Shown one piece after another: positions 14,929 through 22,566 of a stretch of 22,712 bases of DNA. Both the position numbers and the translations under genes were made by a program. This DNA is from D2472 sp964275585 (GTDB lineage: Bacteria; Pseudomonadota; Gammaproteobacteria; Magnimaribacterales; D2472), in the NCBI GenBank assembly GCA_964275585.1, contig CAXYCJ010000009.1, forward strand, positions 1 through 22,712, read 5' to 3'. Position 1 is the first letter of the stretch, and each line of letters starts with the position of its first letter. Under the pieces are notes generated by a model, which was not told the origin of the DNA, made no database searches, and saw only the letters and a list, made by a program, of their open reading frames with translations.

Positions 14929-15643
14929 TAAGACTGTATTTATAACAGGCGTATCTCGGGGAATTGGAGAAGCTATAGCCAAAGCTTTTTCTAGTGAAGG
15001 TTACTTTGTGATTGGAACATCTAGAGCTTCATTTGATCTTTCTAAAAGTTTAGACAGTGATCAATGTCTTCATATTCCTCTTGATGTAAAAGATAGGACA
15101 GGAATTCAATCCTCTTACGACTTGCTTAAATCCAAAGATTTGCTACCCACAATCATTATTAACAATGCAGGTATAACTAAAGATCAATTGTTACTTCGCA
15201 TGGATGATGGAGATTGGGACGATGTTATAGAAACAAACTTAACTAGTATATTTAATATTACCAAAGTTTTTATTAAGCCTATGGTCAAAGCTAGAACAGG
15301 GCGGGTAATTAATATTTCAAGCGTTGCAGGATTAATGGGCAATGCAGGTCAAGTGAATTACTCTGCTAGCAAAGCTGGTATTGGCGGCTTTACAAGATCA
15401 TTAGCTAAAGAACTTGCCTCAAGAAATATAACTGTTAATTGTATCTCTCCAGGATTCATTGCAAGTGATATGACTAAAGATTTTGAGGGTGAGGCGCAAA
15501 CAAAAGTTATAAACCAAATACCTGCACAAAAACTTGGTGATCCTAAAAATATAGCTGATTTAGCAATTTTTTTGGCATCTAAAAAGGCAAGTTACATTAC
15601 CGGCCAAACCATCTCGGTAGATGGCGGTCTTTATATGAGTTAA
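14921..15643 (+). CDS. fabG: 3-oxoacyl-[ACP] reductase
   Basis: A 240-residue short-chain dehydrogenase that reduces beta-ketoacyl-ACP with NADPH in each elongation round. The cofactor loop GVSRGIG is at 10-16, NNAG at 81-84 and Asn106 in TNLTS. The catalytic Ser134, Tyr147 and Lys151 lie in ISSVAGLMGNAGQVNYSASKAG, which is characteristic of FabG rather than a generic SDR. SPGFIASDMT and the C-terminal TGQTISVDGGLYM fit as well. It starts inside the end of fabD (8-bp overlap) and is followed by acpP after 61 bp. Function is secure from sequence and context. Confidence 0.95.
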   Translation: MDNKTVFITGVSRGIGEAIAKAFSSEGYFVIGTSRASFDLSKSLDSDQCLHIPLDVKDRTGIQSSYDLLKSKDLLPTIIINNAGITKDQLLLRMDDGDWDDVIETNLTSIFNITKVFIKPMVKARTGRVINISSVAGLMGNAGQVNYSASKAGIGGFTRSLAKELASRNITVNCISPGFIASDMTKDFEGEAQTKVINQIPAQKLGDPKNIADLAIFLASKKASYITGQTISVDGGLYMS

Positions 15644-15672
15644 TGTTGTTATAGTTTTTACCTTAAATGTTG

Positions 15673-15678
15673 TAGAAT
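15673..15678 (+). promoter_or_regulatory. Possible -10 element for acpP
   Basis: TAGAAT matches the -10 consensus at five of six positions, in the 61-bp fabG-acpP spacer. A transcript from about 15685 would have a 20-nt leader containing the strong Shine-Dalgarno. TTGTTA at 15646-15651 is 21 bp away, too far for a standard -35. ACP is needed in large amounts and has its own promoter in E. coli, so an internal promoter here is plausible. Confidence 0.35.
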
Positions 15679-15692
15679 ACATTTTTTAATAC

Positions 15693-15697
15693 GGAGG
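15693..15697 (+). promoter_or_regulatory. Ribosome binding site of acpP, fixing a GTG start
   Basis: GGAGG lies 7 nt before the GTG at 15705. It is the strongest Shine-Dalgarno in the window. It selects GTG over the out-of-frame ATG at 15698-15700. Confidence 0.75.
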
Positions 15698-15704
15698 ATG
15701 CACT

Positions 15705-15935
15705 GTGAGTATCGAAGAAAGAGTAAGAAAAATTGTTTGCGAACAACTGGGCGTTTCAGATGATGAAGTTAATAATGACTCATCTTTTGTTGACGACCTA
15801 GGTGCAGATTCGCTAGACACTGTTGAGCTTGTTATGGCTCTTGAAGAAGAATTTGAATTAGAAATTGCCGATGAAGAGGCTGAGAAAATTTCAACAGTTC
15901 AAGAAGCCGTAGACTACATCAATTCTAATAACTAA
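15705..15935 (+). CDS. acpP: Acyl carrier protein
   Basis: A 76-residue, very acidic four-helix protein carrying growing acyl chains on 4'-phosphopantetheine. The attachment site is Ser36 in GADSLDTVELVM. It matches E. coli AcpP from SIEERVRKIV through to the end. Translation starts at GTG with a GGAGG 7 nt upstream, unlike most genes here, which have no Shine-Dalgarno; strong translation is expected. It stands between fabG and fabF as in E. coli. Confidence 0.97.
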   Translation: MSIEERVRKIVCEQLGVSDDEVNNDSSFVDDLGADSLDTVELVMALEEEFELEIADEEAEKISTVQEAVDYINSNN

Positions 15936-15945
15936 TTAACCTTAA

Positions 15946-17181
15946 ATGAAGCAACTACACAGAAGAGTTGTAGTTACTGGTCTGGGTATTCTATCTCCCA
16001 TTGGAAATACCGTTAATGAAGCCTGGTCTTCATGCACCGAAGGCAGATCAGGAATAACGAAGGTTGACGTTGGTATTATTGATAGCCCAGTATCAGTAGG
16101 CGGTAAACTTAAAAATTTTAACCCACTAGATTACCTAGACGCAAAAGAAGTTCGAAGAATCGATCCATTTATTCAATATGGGATAATTGCTGCAGATCAG
16201 TCAATTCAGGATTCAGGGATTCTTAATTTCCTCAATTTAGATAAAACGAAGGTTGGAATTAATTTTGGAGCAGGTATTGGTGGCATAGAAACCATTGAAA
16301 ATAATAAAGTTCTACTAGAATCTCGCGGATTCAAGAAGGTTTCCCCATTTTTTGTGCCAGGCTCAATAGTAAATATGATTTCAGGCCTTGTATCTATTAA
16401 GCATGGCTTTATGGGCCCTAATGCATCTGTCGTCACAGCATGTTCATCTGGAAGCCATTGTATAGGAATGTCTGCTAGATCAATTGCATACGGGGAAGCT
16501 GACATCATGATAGGAGGAGGCGCTGAAATGGCATCAACACCATTATCAATATCTGGATTTATTGCTGCAAGAGCGCTATCAACCAATCCTGATCCTGTTT
16601 CTGCTAGCAGACCATGGGATCTAAATAGGGATGGCTTTGTTTTATCAGATGGAGCGGGTGCCATTGTCCTTGAGGAATATGAGCACGCTAAAACAAGAGG
16701 GGCAAAGATTTACGCTGAAATAACTGGTTTTGGAATGAGTTCAGATGCTTATCATATGACAGCACCACCAGAAGACGGAAGAGGAGCGTCACTATCCATG
16801 AAGAATGCCTTGTCAGATGCAGAAATTAATATCGAAGATGTTGATTATATAAATGCTCATGGTACCTCTACACCCCTTGGTGACTTAGCCGAGACGAGAG
16901 CATTGAAAAATGTTTTTGGTAAATCTCTTCCTAGTATTAGCTCTACCAAGTCAATGACTGGCCACACCTTAGGTGCTGCCGGAGCAATTGAATCAATTTT
17001 TTGTATCAAAGCTATCAATGACGGCGTTGTACCTCCAACTATTAACTTAGAAACTCCTGATCCTCAATGTGATTTAAATTACACACCTAATATAGCTATT
17101 GAAAAGGACATATCAATCTCTATTAACAATTCATTTGGTTTTGGGGGAACTAACTCCACACTTGTATTTCAAAAAATCTAA
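15946..17181 (+). CDS. fabF: 3-oxoacyl-[ACP] synthase II
   Basis: A 411-residue condensing enzyme (KAS II) that elongates acyl-ACP with malonyl-ACP. The active-site Cys166 is in TACSSG, with His305 (NAHGTSTPLGD) and His340 (MTGHTLGAAGA) forming the Cys-His-His triad. The GFGGTN glycine loop lies near the C terminus. The start RRVVVTGLGILSPIGN is typical for KAS II. It follows acpP after 10 bp. Its last 20 bp overlap the proposed start of mltG, and the pabC gene found between them in E. coli is absent. Confidence 0.96.
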   Translation: MKQLHRRVVVTGLGILSPIGNTVNEAWSSCTEGRSGITKVDVGIIDSPVSVGGKLKNFNPLDYLDAKEVRRIDPFIQYGIIAADQSIQDSGILNFLNLDKTKVGINFGAGIGGIETIENNKVLLESRGFKKVSPFFVPGSIVNMISGLVSIKHGFMGPNASVVTACSSGSHCIGMSARSIAYGEADIMIGGGAEMASTPLSISGFIAARALSTNPDPVSASRPWDLNRDGFVLSDGAGAIVLEEYEHAKTRGAKIYAEITGFGMSSDAYHMTAPPEDGRGASLSMKNALSDAEINIEDVDYINAHGTSTPLGDLAETRALKNVFGKSLPSISSTKSMTGHTLGAAGAIESIFCIKAINDGVVPPTINLETPDPQCDLNYTPNIAIEKDISISINNSFGFGGTNSTLVFQKI

Positions 17182-18130
17182 TTTAGTTGCATCTATTGCG
17201 TCTATATTCTTATTCGGAATTATTCTTTTAGGCACAGCAGAATCATTTGCTTATTCCCGGGTATCAAGTAATTCAGAGACCTACACCATTTCACCAGGCC
17301 ATTCTCTTGATATTATTTTTGATGATATGAAACTATATTATTGGCAAAAAATACTACTTAAAATTTATATTAAAGCTAATAAAATTAATTTAATTCAAGC
17401 AGGCCATTATGATTTGATTGATAAATCATGGAAACAATTCATCCATAGTTTTGAAACCGGAGAAATTAAAAAATTTAAATTTCAGATCAGAGCAGGCTCA
17501 AATCTTTATGAATTAAGAAGCCTTATTAATGACTCTAGTCTTAACCGAGATTGTCCTGACTTTGGCTGTTTAAATAATAGATTTGGTTATATAGAAGGAA
17601 CATTAATGCCTGAAACCTATTTCTATAAATTTCAGTCATCAGTTGCTTCAATACTTAAAAAATCTCAAGATGATTTTATAAATTTTTCAGAGGATTTGTG
17701 GCTTTTAAAAGTAAACAATAATCCCTTAACCTCACTTGCTGATGCCTTAATTTTAGCCTCTATCGTTGAAAAAGAAGCAGGCAATGACAATGAAAAAAAA
17801 ATTATCGCAGGAGTTTTTCTTCACCGACTAAATTTAAATATGAAGTTGCAAGCAGACCCAACTATTATCTATGGATTGCTACCAACCTTTAATGGAAACA
17901 TCACTAAAAATAATATTAGAGATAAAAATAATCTACATAATACTTACCAGATTAAAAGACTTCCCCCAACCCCAATATCATTTATTAGTAAAAGCTCATT
18001 AGAAGCAGTAATATTAGGCGAACCTAATGAATATTTATATTTTGTAGCCCAAGGGGATGGATCGCATTATTTTTCTAAACATTATAATGAACATCTCGAG
18101 GCTGTAAGAAGGTACCAACTAGCAAAATAA
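17162..18130 (+). CDS. mltG: Endolytic murein transglycosylase
   Basis: An inner-membrane lytic transglycosylase that cuts nascent glycan strands and helps set their length, about 322 residues. The N terminus KKSNLVASIASIFLFGIILLG is a short basic stretch and one membrane helix. The YceG-like domain follows: GTLMPETYFYKF, then SIVEKEAGND with the catalytic Glu, FLHRLNLNMKLQADPTIIYG, NTYQIKRLPPTPI and YLYFVAQGDGSHYFS. No ATG fits the N terminus. TTG at 17162, overlapping fabF by 20 bp, gives a sensible membrane start; a TTG at 17099 would add 21 residues. The stop overlaps the tmk ATG by one base (TAATG). Identity is firm, the start is not. Confidence 0.9.
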   Translation: MYFKKSNLVASIASIFLFGIILLGTAESFAYSRVSSNSETYTISPGHSLDIIFDDMKLYYWQKILLKIYIKANKINLIQAGHYDLIDKSWKQFIHSFETGEIKKFKFQIRAGSNLYELRSLINDSSLNRDCPDFGCLNNRFGYIEGTLMPETYFYKFQSSVASILKKSQDDFINFSEDLWLLKVNNNPLTSLADALILASIVEKEAGNDNEKKIIAGVFLHRLNLNMKLQADPTIIYGLLPTFNGNITKNNIRDKNNLHNTYQIKRLPPTPISFISKSSLEAVILGEPNEYLYFVAQGDGSHYFSKHYNEHLEAVRRYQLAK

Positions 18131-18723
18131 TGAAATTAATTACTTTTGAAGGAATTGAGGGGGTAGGTAAGTCTACCCAAATTAATTTAATCCATGATTG
18201 GCTCTTATCATTAAATTTTTCTGTCAAGCTTCTTAGGGAGCCTGGCTCTACTGCCTTGGGTGAAAGGATTAGAAATCTTTTATTATCTAATGATTCTGAT
18301 ATAACCCATTACACAGAGTTGTTGCTAATGTTTGCTGCGCGCACGCAGATGATCATAGAGCATTTAGAAAATGCAAAAGAGGATTTTATTTTATGTGATC
18401 GTTACTACCATGCATCTATTGCATATCAAGGGTATGGCAGAAACCTACCGCTCAGTTTCATTGATAGCCTTATTGATGGAGTGGCTTGCCCAAAACCAGA
18501 CCTTACTATTATTTATGACTTAGATGTTAAATTAGGATTCTTACGCAAATCAGAGGATGTGATTGATAGAATTGAATCTTCTGGTATTGAATTTTTTGAA
18601 AATGTTAGGGAGGGTTACATAGAGCTATCAAAATTACGTGATGAGGTTAATTTGATTGATGCTAATAATAATCCTGAGTGTATTCATGAGCAGACAAAAA
18701 ACTTAATCAATCAATTAATATAG
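18130..18723 (+). CDS. tmk: Thymidylate kinase
   Basis: A 197-residue P-loop kinase that phosphorylates dTMP to dTDP. The Walker A loop GIEGVGKST is at 8-16, REPGST at 36-41 (dTMP binding), and DRYYHASIAYQG at 90-101 is the DR(Y/F) signature. The LID with DRIESSGIEFF near 148-158 is of the E. coli class, with the basic residues in the LID rather than the P-loop. It starts within the mltG stop (TAATG) and ends directly against the holB start with no spacer, so translation of all three is probably coupled. Confidence 0.96.
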   Translation: MKLITFEGIEGVGKSTQINLIHDWLLSLNFSVKLLREPGSTALGERIRNLLLSNDSDITHYTELLLMFAARTQMIIEHLENAKEDFILCDRYYHASIAYQGYGRNLPLSFIDSLIDGVACPKPDLTIIYDLDVKLGFLRKSEDVIDRIESSGIEFFENVREGYIELSKLRDEVNLIDANNNPECIHEQTKNLINQLI

Positions 18724-19731
18724 ATGAGTGTTGAAAAATATTCATGGCTCAAAAAGTCAATCCAAAGAAACTCGATTGAGAGCCTTCCATCATCTATTAT
18801 CATCGAAGGTGAGTCAGGGCTCGCAAAGTCAAAATTAGCTCAATTTTTTACCAAAGAACTTCTTTGTTCTTCTGTAGAACATCAATGTCAGGGATGTAAT
18901 TCATGCTCTTACCTCAAAGCAGAATCTCATCCAGATTACTGCTATTTAACATCAGAAAGCTGTTCTAGTGGTCTATATTCAGCATCTAAAGAAAAAAAAG
19001 AAAAAGTTACCTCCAAAAGCATTCATGGAATTCGAGCTTTAAATGTATTTATGTCTCTCAGTAACTCTGTTTCTGAGCGAAGGGTAGCTGTTGTATTTGA
19101 TGCCCATCTCATGAACCTTAACGCTCAAAATGCATTGCTAAAAACTTTAGAAGAATTGCCTAAAAATAAATTTATTATTCTGGTCTCTGATAAGAGAAAA
19201 TATTTCCAACCTACTATTTACAGTAGATCAAGTTTAATTTCAATTAATAACCCGTCAACCACTGAAATCGATGAATGGATTATCGATCGAGGCTATATAG
19301 GCTACTCATCATTGAATTTCTCTCCTGATTCAACACCCCTAGAAATTGAACGTTTGATAAATACTGATTCGGTAAATCAGTACCAAGAAATAACTCAAAA
19401 AGTAAATTTATACTGTTGCGGTGAACTTACAACATCTGATCTTATTAAATTTTTTAAAGGCCTTAATATCTCATATGAATTAAAAATTAATTCCATTATT
19501 GGATTTTTAATAACTTGCTTAGGCATCACGCAAATGTTTTACAAACCTCATCCATTGATAACATCTATGAACAATAGATCAATAGACGACGAGGCATTAT
19601 CAGATTTAATTGAAGAATTAATTGATTACAAGGTTGCGCTCGTTAAAGTTCCCTCATTGAATGAGCAAATTGGTCTAAGTAATTTTATCTTTAAAGTTCA
19701 AAAAATTTTTACCAATGATAGCTTAAATTGA
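18724..19731 (+). CDS. holB: DNA polymerase III subunit delta'
   Basis: A 335-residue clamp-loader subunit; delta' is the stator of the gamma complex that opens the beta clamp. The zinc module uses Cys48, Cys55, Cys58 and Cys61 (CQGCNSC, followed by the ESHPDY segment typical of delta'). The P-loop position reads GESGLAKS (29-36), lacking the last glycine of Walker A, as expected for a subunit that does not hydrolyse ATP. FDAHLMNLNAQNALLKTLEELP is the conserved AAA+ segment. The SRC motif is SRSS here, with Ser for Cys. It abuts tmk and overlaps the convergent SDR gene by 9 bp. Divergent at the C terminus, but context settles the call. Confidence 0.93.
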   Translation: MSVEKYSWLKKSIQRNSIESLPSSIIIEGESGLAKSKLAQFFTKELLCSSVEHQCQGCNSCSYLKAESHPDYCYLTSESCSSGLYSASKEKKEKVTSKSIHGIRALNVFMSLSNSVSERRVAVVFDAHLMNLNAQNALLKTLEELPKNKFIILVSDKRKYFQPTIYSRSSLISINNPSTTEIDEWIIDRGYIGYSSLNFSPDSTPLEIERLINTDSVNQYQEITQKVNLYCCGELTTSDLIKFFKGLNISYELKINSIIGFLITCLGITQMFYKPHPLITSMNNRSIDDEALSDLIEELIDYKVALVKVPSLNEQIGLSNFIFKVQKIFTNDSLN

Positions 19732-20487
19732 AGCGCCGCCATCAATAATAATAGTTTGACCATTGATATAGGCTCCCGCATCAGAAGCAAGCATTATTGC
19801 CGCACCAGCGATTTCATCAGATTCTCCAATCCTTCTCATTGGAACATTAGACGTATACGCTTTTAAGATATCTGGATTTTCCCATAGGCCTCTAGCAAAA
19901 TCTGTTTTAATTAAACCTGGAGCAATGCTATTGGCTCTAATATTATAATGCCCGTATTCTACTGCAATATTTTTAACCATTTGAATATCTGCTGCTTTAC
20001 TTAAGTTATAAGTGCCTATCAAGTTACTGCCTCTAGTACCACCAAGACTTGAGATAATAATAATTACCCCATCTTTTCTTTCAATCATTTGCGGAGTTAC
20101 AAGGTTTGTTAATATATGATTTGCTTTAATATTATTATTCATAATCTTATCAAACGCCTCAGATGGGATATCTTGCATTGAGCCCATAAATGGGTTGCTT
20201 GCAGCATTGCATACAAGTACATCGATCTTTCCAAGCAACTTATTTGTTTTTTCAACGAGATTCTTTAAATGATTTTCATCAGCAATATTTGCTTCAATTG
20301 GGAAGGCTACCTCACTTTCCATATTGTTATTAATTTCATCTGCAGTTTTATTACAGGCTTCAATTTTTCGGCTTGATATGATGACTTGGGCACCATGTTC
20401 TGCTGCATGAAATGCTATGGATTTACCAATTCCACGAGAAGACCCCGTGATTAAAAATGACTTGTTTTTTAAATTAAATAATGACAT
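19723..20487 (-). CDS. SDR family oxidoreductase (substrate unknown)
   Basis: A 254-residue classical short-chain dehydrogenase. The cofactor loop TGSSRGIG is at 14-21, NAAS at 94-97 in place of NNAG, Ser147, and Tyr160/Lys164 in YNLSK form the active site. The C terminus has NGQTIIIDGG. An Arg40 after the second beta strand (SSRK) suggests NADP(H) preference. VCNAASNPFMG and TDFARGLWENPDI resemble the DHRS4-like branch of bacterial SDRs, so ketone or aldehyde reduction is possible; the substrate cannot be read from sequence. It is a single-gene unit, convergent with holB (9-bp overlap) and back to back with the glutaredoxin gene. A weak AAGG lies 3 nt before the ATG. Confidence 0.88.
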   Translation of the reverse strand: MSLFNLKNKSFLITGSSRGIGKSIAFHAAEHGAQVIISSRKIEACNKTADEINNNMESEVAFPIEANIADENHLKNLVEKTNKLLGKIDVLVCNAASNPFMGSMQDIPSEAFDKIMNNNIKANHILTNLVTPQMIERKDGVIIIISSLGGTRGSNLIGTYNLSKAADIQMVKNIAVEYGHYNIRANSIAPGLIKTDFARGLWENPDILKAYTSNVPMRRIGESDEIAGAAIMLASDAGAYINGQTIIIDGGASI

Positions 20488-20492
20488 ATGCC

Positions 20493-20499
20493 TTATAAT
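20493..20499. promoter_or_regulatory. Probable shared -10 element between the SDR and glutaredoxin genes
   Basis: The plus strand reads TTATAAT, with a perfect TATAAT at 20494-20499 and a palindromic TTATAA core. Rightward transcription would begin about 7 nt on, near 20506, which is the proposed glutaredoxin ATG; this implies a leaderless mRNA. Leftward, TATAAG (20497 to 20492) would start transcription around 20485, on the SDR ATG (20487-20485). No -35 is clear in either direction. Confidence 0.4.
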
Positions 20500-20505
20500 C
20501 TTTTG

Positions 20506-20736
20506 ATGTTAAAAAATGTAGAAATATATTCTAAATCAAATTGTACCTTTTGTGATAAAGCGAAGAACTACTTTAACCAAAATGATATTCCCTTCACTGC
20601 GCACAATGCAGAAATCCCTGAGATATTTGAAGTCTTAATGTCTAGAAATCCACACGCTCGAACAATGCCACAAATATTTATTAACGACGAGTTGATTGGT
20701 GGATATACCGACTTAATTGAATGGTTGAAAATATAA
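20506..20736 (+). CDS. Glutaredoxin, dithiol type with CTFC active site
   Basis: A 76-residue glutaredoxin that reduces disulfides and glutathione-protein mixed disulfides. From ATG 20506 it begins MLKNVEIYSKSNCTFCDKAK, placing the active site CTFC at 13-16 (CPYC in E. coli Grx3). TMPQIFIND supplies the cis-proline loop and GGYTDL the glutathione-binding glycines; all fit the GrxC family. An ATG at 20488 is in frame and would add six residues, but it abuts the SDR start and leaves no promoter. The TATAAT at 20494 argues for 20506 and a leaderless start. The AGCS symporter gene follows after 14 bp. Confidence 0.9.
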   Translation: MLKNVEIYSKSNCTFCDKAKNYFNQNDIPFTAHNAEIPEIFEVLMSRNPHARTMPQIFINDELIGGYTDLIEWLKI

Positions 20737-20750
20737 TATAGGAAATAATT

Positions 20751-22523
20751 ATGTATGAGATATTGGCTTACTATCTAAATGTTTTTAGTGAACTGTTATT
20801 GGTTATGGATGCAAATCTTAGTGGGTCTTGGTGGTTTCCTGCTTTATTAATAGGTACAGGTGTTTACTTCACAGCTTATCTAGGATTTCCTCAATTTAAA
20901 TTTTTCGCTCATGGTTTTAGAATTGTCACTGGAAAATATGCAAAAAAAGATTCCAAGGGAGAGACTACTCCTTTTGAAGCATTAACAACAGCCATGTCTG
21001 GAGCTGTGGGTACTGGTAATATTGGTGGAGTAGCCTTAGCAATTTGGATTGGAGGTCCTGCAGCTATTTTTTGGATGTGGATTACTGCTATCTTTGGAAT
21101 GACAACTAAATTCGTTGAAGTGACCTTGGCGCACAAATATAGAACAACCTTAAATGATGGTTCGATATCTGGAGGCCCTATGTATTACATAGAAAAAAGC
21201 TTTAACAAAAGATGGGCAGGGGTTTTATTTGCCGGTCTTATGATGATTTGTGCCATAGGCTCAGGCAATATGCCGCAAATAAATAATATAGCTCAAGTAC
21301 TGGATGACACATTTAGTATTGAGAAATTACAAACAGGCTTAGTATTGGGTGCTTTGTTATGGCTAATTATTGCTGGTGGAATAACACGAATTGCTAAGGT
21401 TGCCAGTAAACTAGTTCCAATTATGGCAATCATATATTTCGGAGGAGCCTTGGTAGTTGTAGCTGAAAATTACCAAAATATTCCTGAGTCATTTTATCAA
21501 ATATTTTCTCAAGTTTTTACAGGTTCTGCAGCTGCCGGTGGCTTTTTAGGTGCAAGTTTTGCAATGAGCCTGAAGTTGGGTTTAGCAAGAGGGCTTTATT
21601 CGAACGAAGCTGGCCAGGGATCTTCACCTATTGCCCATGCTTCAGCTAAAACAGAAAAATCTGTAGAGCAGGGAATGGTTTCTATATTAGAGCCATTTAT
21701 TGATACGATTATTGTTTGTAGTGTTACAGCACTTGTTATTTTATCAAGCAACGTTTGGACAGAAAAATTTGAAAATGAATTTGAGAAATCATCATTATTT
21801 TTTATATCTGGACTATACCAAGACTCAAACACCGACGATCAGAAACAATTAGCAAATTTTGTATCTGATAAAAGAAAATTTACAAAAGATTCTTCAAATG
21901 TTAAAAATTTCACTGGTAATTTAACTATCACAGATGGAATTCTAGAGAATAATGATGTAACTATCTTTCATAATAATTCAATCGCAGAAAACGTACTTTT
22001 TTATACTCCTCTGTCAGATGCAGAAGCTCTTGCATTAATGCAAGATGATTTCTTAGCATTGGAAGACGATGAAGCTAGAATTCTCCGATTTAATGGCCAA
22101 ATTGAAATTGATAATAATGGAGCAATCGTAAAAAAAGATTCAAATAAAGATCTTGTAATTCGCGGTGACTCATTGGTCCACTCGGCAACCTTAACTTCTA
22201 AAGCATTTGGCTCAGGTGTGCTTGGTAAATTTGGAGAATACATTGTAGCGATTGGTTTATTATTATTTGCTTTCTCTACAGCTATTGCTTGGTCTTACTA
22301 TGGCGACAGATCTACAGCTTATATTTTTGGTGAGCGCGCTGTGCCGATATATAGATTATTCTATGTTTTTTGTTTTATTATCGCTGCAGTGATAGATACT
22401 ACAATTGTTTGGAGAATTGCTTATGTTGTTGTTGCGCTAGTCTCAATTCCAAATTTAATAGCTTTATTTATTCTCCGAAAAGAAATGAAGGAACAAGTCA
22501 CAAGTTATGTAATGGAAAAGTAG
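20751..22523 (+). CDS. Na+:alanine/glycine symporter (AGCS family) with large inserted domain
   Basis: A 590-residue multi-pass inner-membrane transporter importing small neutral amino acids with Na+. AGCS signatures are GTGVYFTAYLGFPQF near 35-49, AMSGAVGTGNIGGVALAI (81-98, ion and substrate site), GGPMYYIE, and GLYSNEAGQGSSPIAHASA (281-299). After a membrane segment ending near LSSNVW (336) the family normally continues within a few residues into LTSKAFGS (481 here). Instead there is a hydrophilic, acidic insert of about 140 residues (roughly 337-478), which explains the extra length over the usual 450-480. The last helices (IVAIGLLLFAFSTAIAWSYYGDRS and onwards) are normal. Shine-Dalgarno AGGAAA lies before the ATG. 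Probably co-transcribed with the glutaredoxin gene. Confidence 0.93.
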   Translation: MYEILAYYLNVFSELLLVMDANLSGSWWFPALLIGTGVYFTAYLGFPQFKFFAHGFRIVTGKYAKKDSKGETTPFEALTTAMSGAVGTGNIGGVALAIWIGGPAAIFWMWITAIFGMTTKFVEVTLAHKYRTTLNDGSISGGPMYYIEKSFNKRWAGVLFAGLMMICAIGSGNMPQINNIAQVLDDTFSIEKLQTGLVLGALLWLIIAGGITRIAKVASKLVPIMAIIYFGGALVVVAENYQNIPESFYQIFSQVFTGSAAAGGFLGASFAMSLKLGLARGLYSNEAGQGSSPIAHASAKTEKSVEQGMVSILEPFIDTIIVCSVTALVILSSNVWTEKFENEFEKSSLFFISGLYQDSNTDDQKQLANFVSDKRKFTKDSSNVKNFTGNLTITDGILENNDVTIFHNNSIAENVLFYTPLSDAEALALMQDDFLALEDDEARILRFNGQIEIDNNGAIVKKDSNKDLVIRGDSLVHSATLTSKAFGSGVLGKFGEYIVAIGLLLFAFSTAIAWSYYGDRSTAYIFGERAVPIYRLFYVFCFIIAAVIDTTIVWRIAYVVVALVSIPNLIALFILRKEMKEQVTSYVMEK

Positions 22524-22556
22524 GAATGTGTAAAATACAATAACCCTTTAATATTT

Positions 22557-22561
22557 AGGAG
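22557..22561 (+). promoter_or_regulatory. Ribosome binding site of the peroxiredoxin gene
   Basis: AGGAG, 5 nt before the ATG at 22567. The 43-bp spacer after the symporter stop also contains TAAAAT (22531-22536) and TACAAT (22536-22541), either of which could be a -10 for an independent promoter; no -35 is obvious. Confidence 0.5.
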
Positions 22562-22566
22562 AAATT

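Noticed and set aside
16206..16664. 152-codon minus-strand ORF opposite fabF
   Set aside because: It is a shadow frame of fabF, whose catalytic residues and length are intact. Its translation shows no domain and it has no start context.
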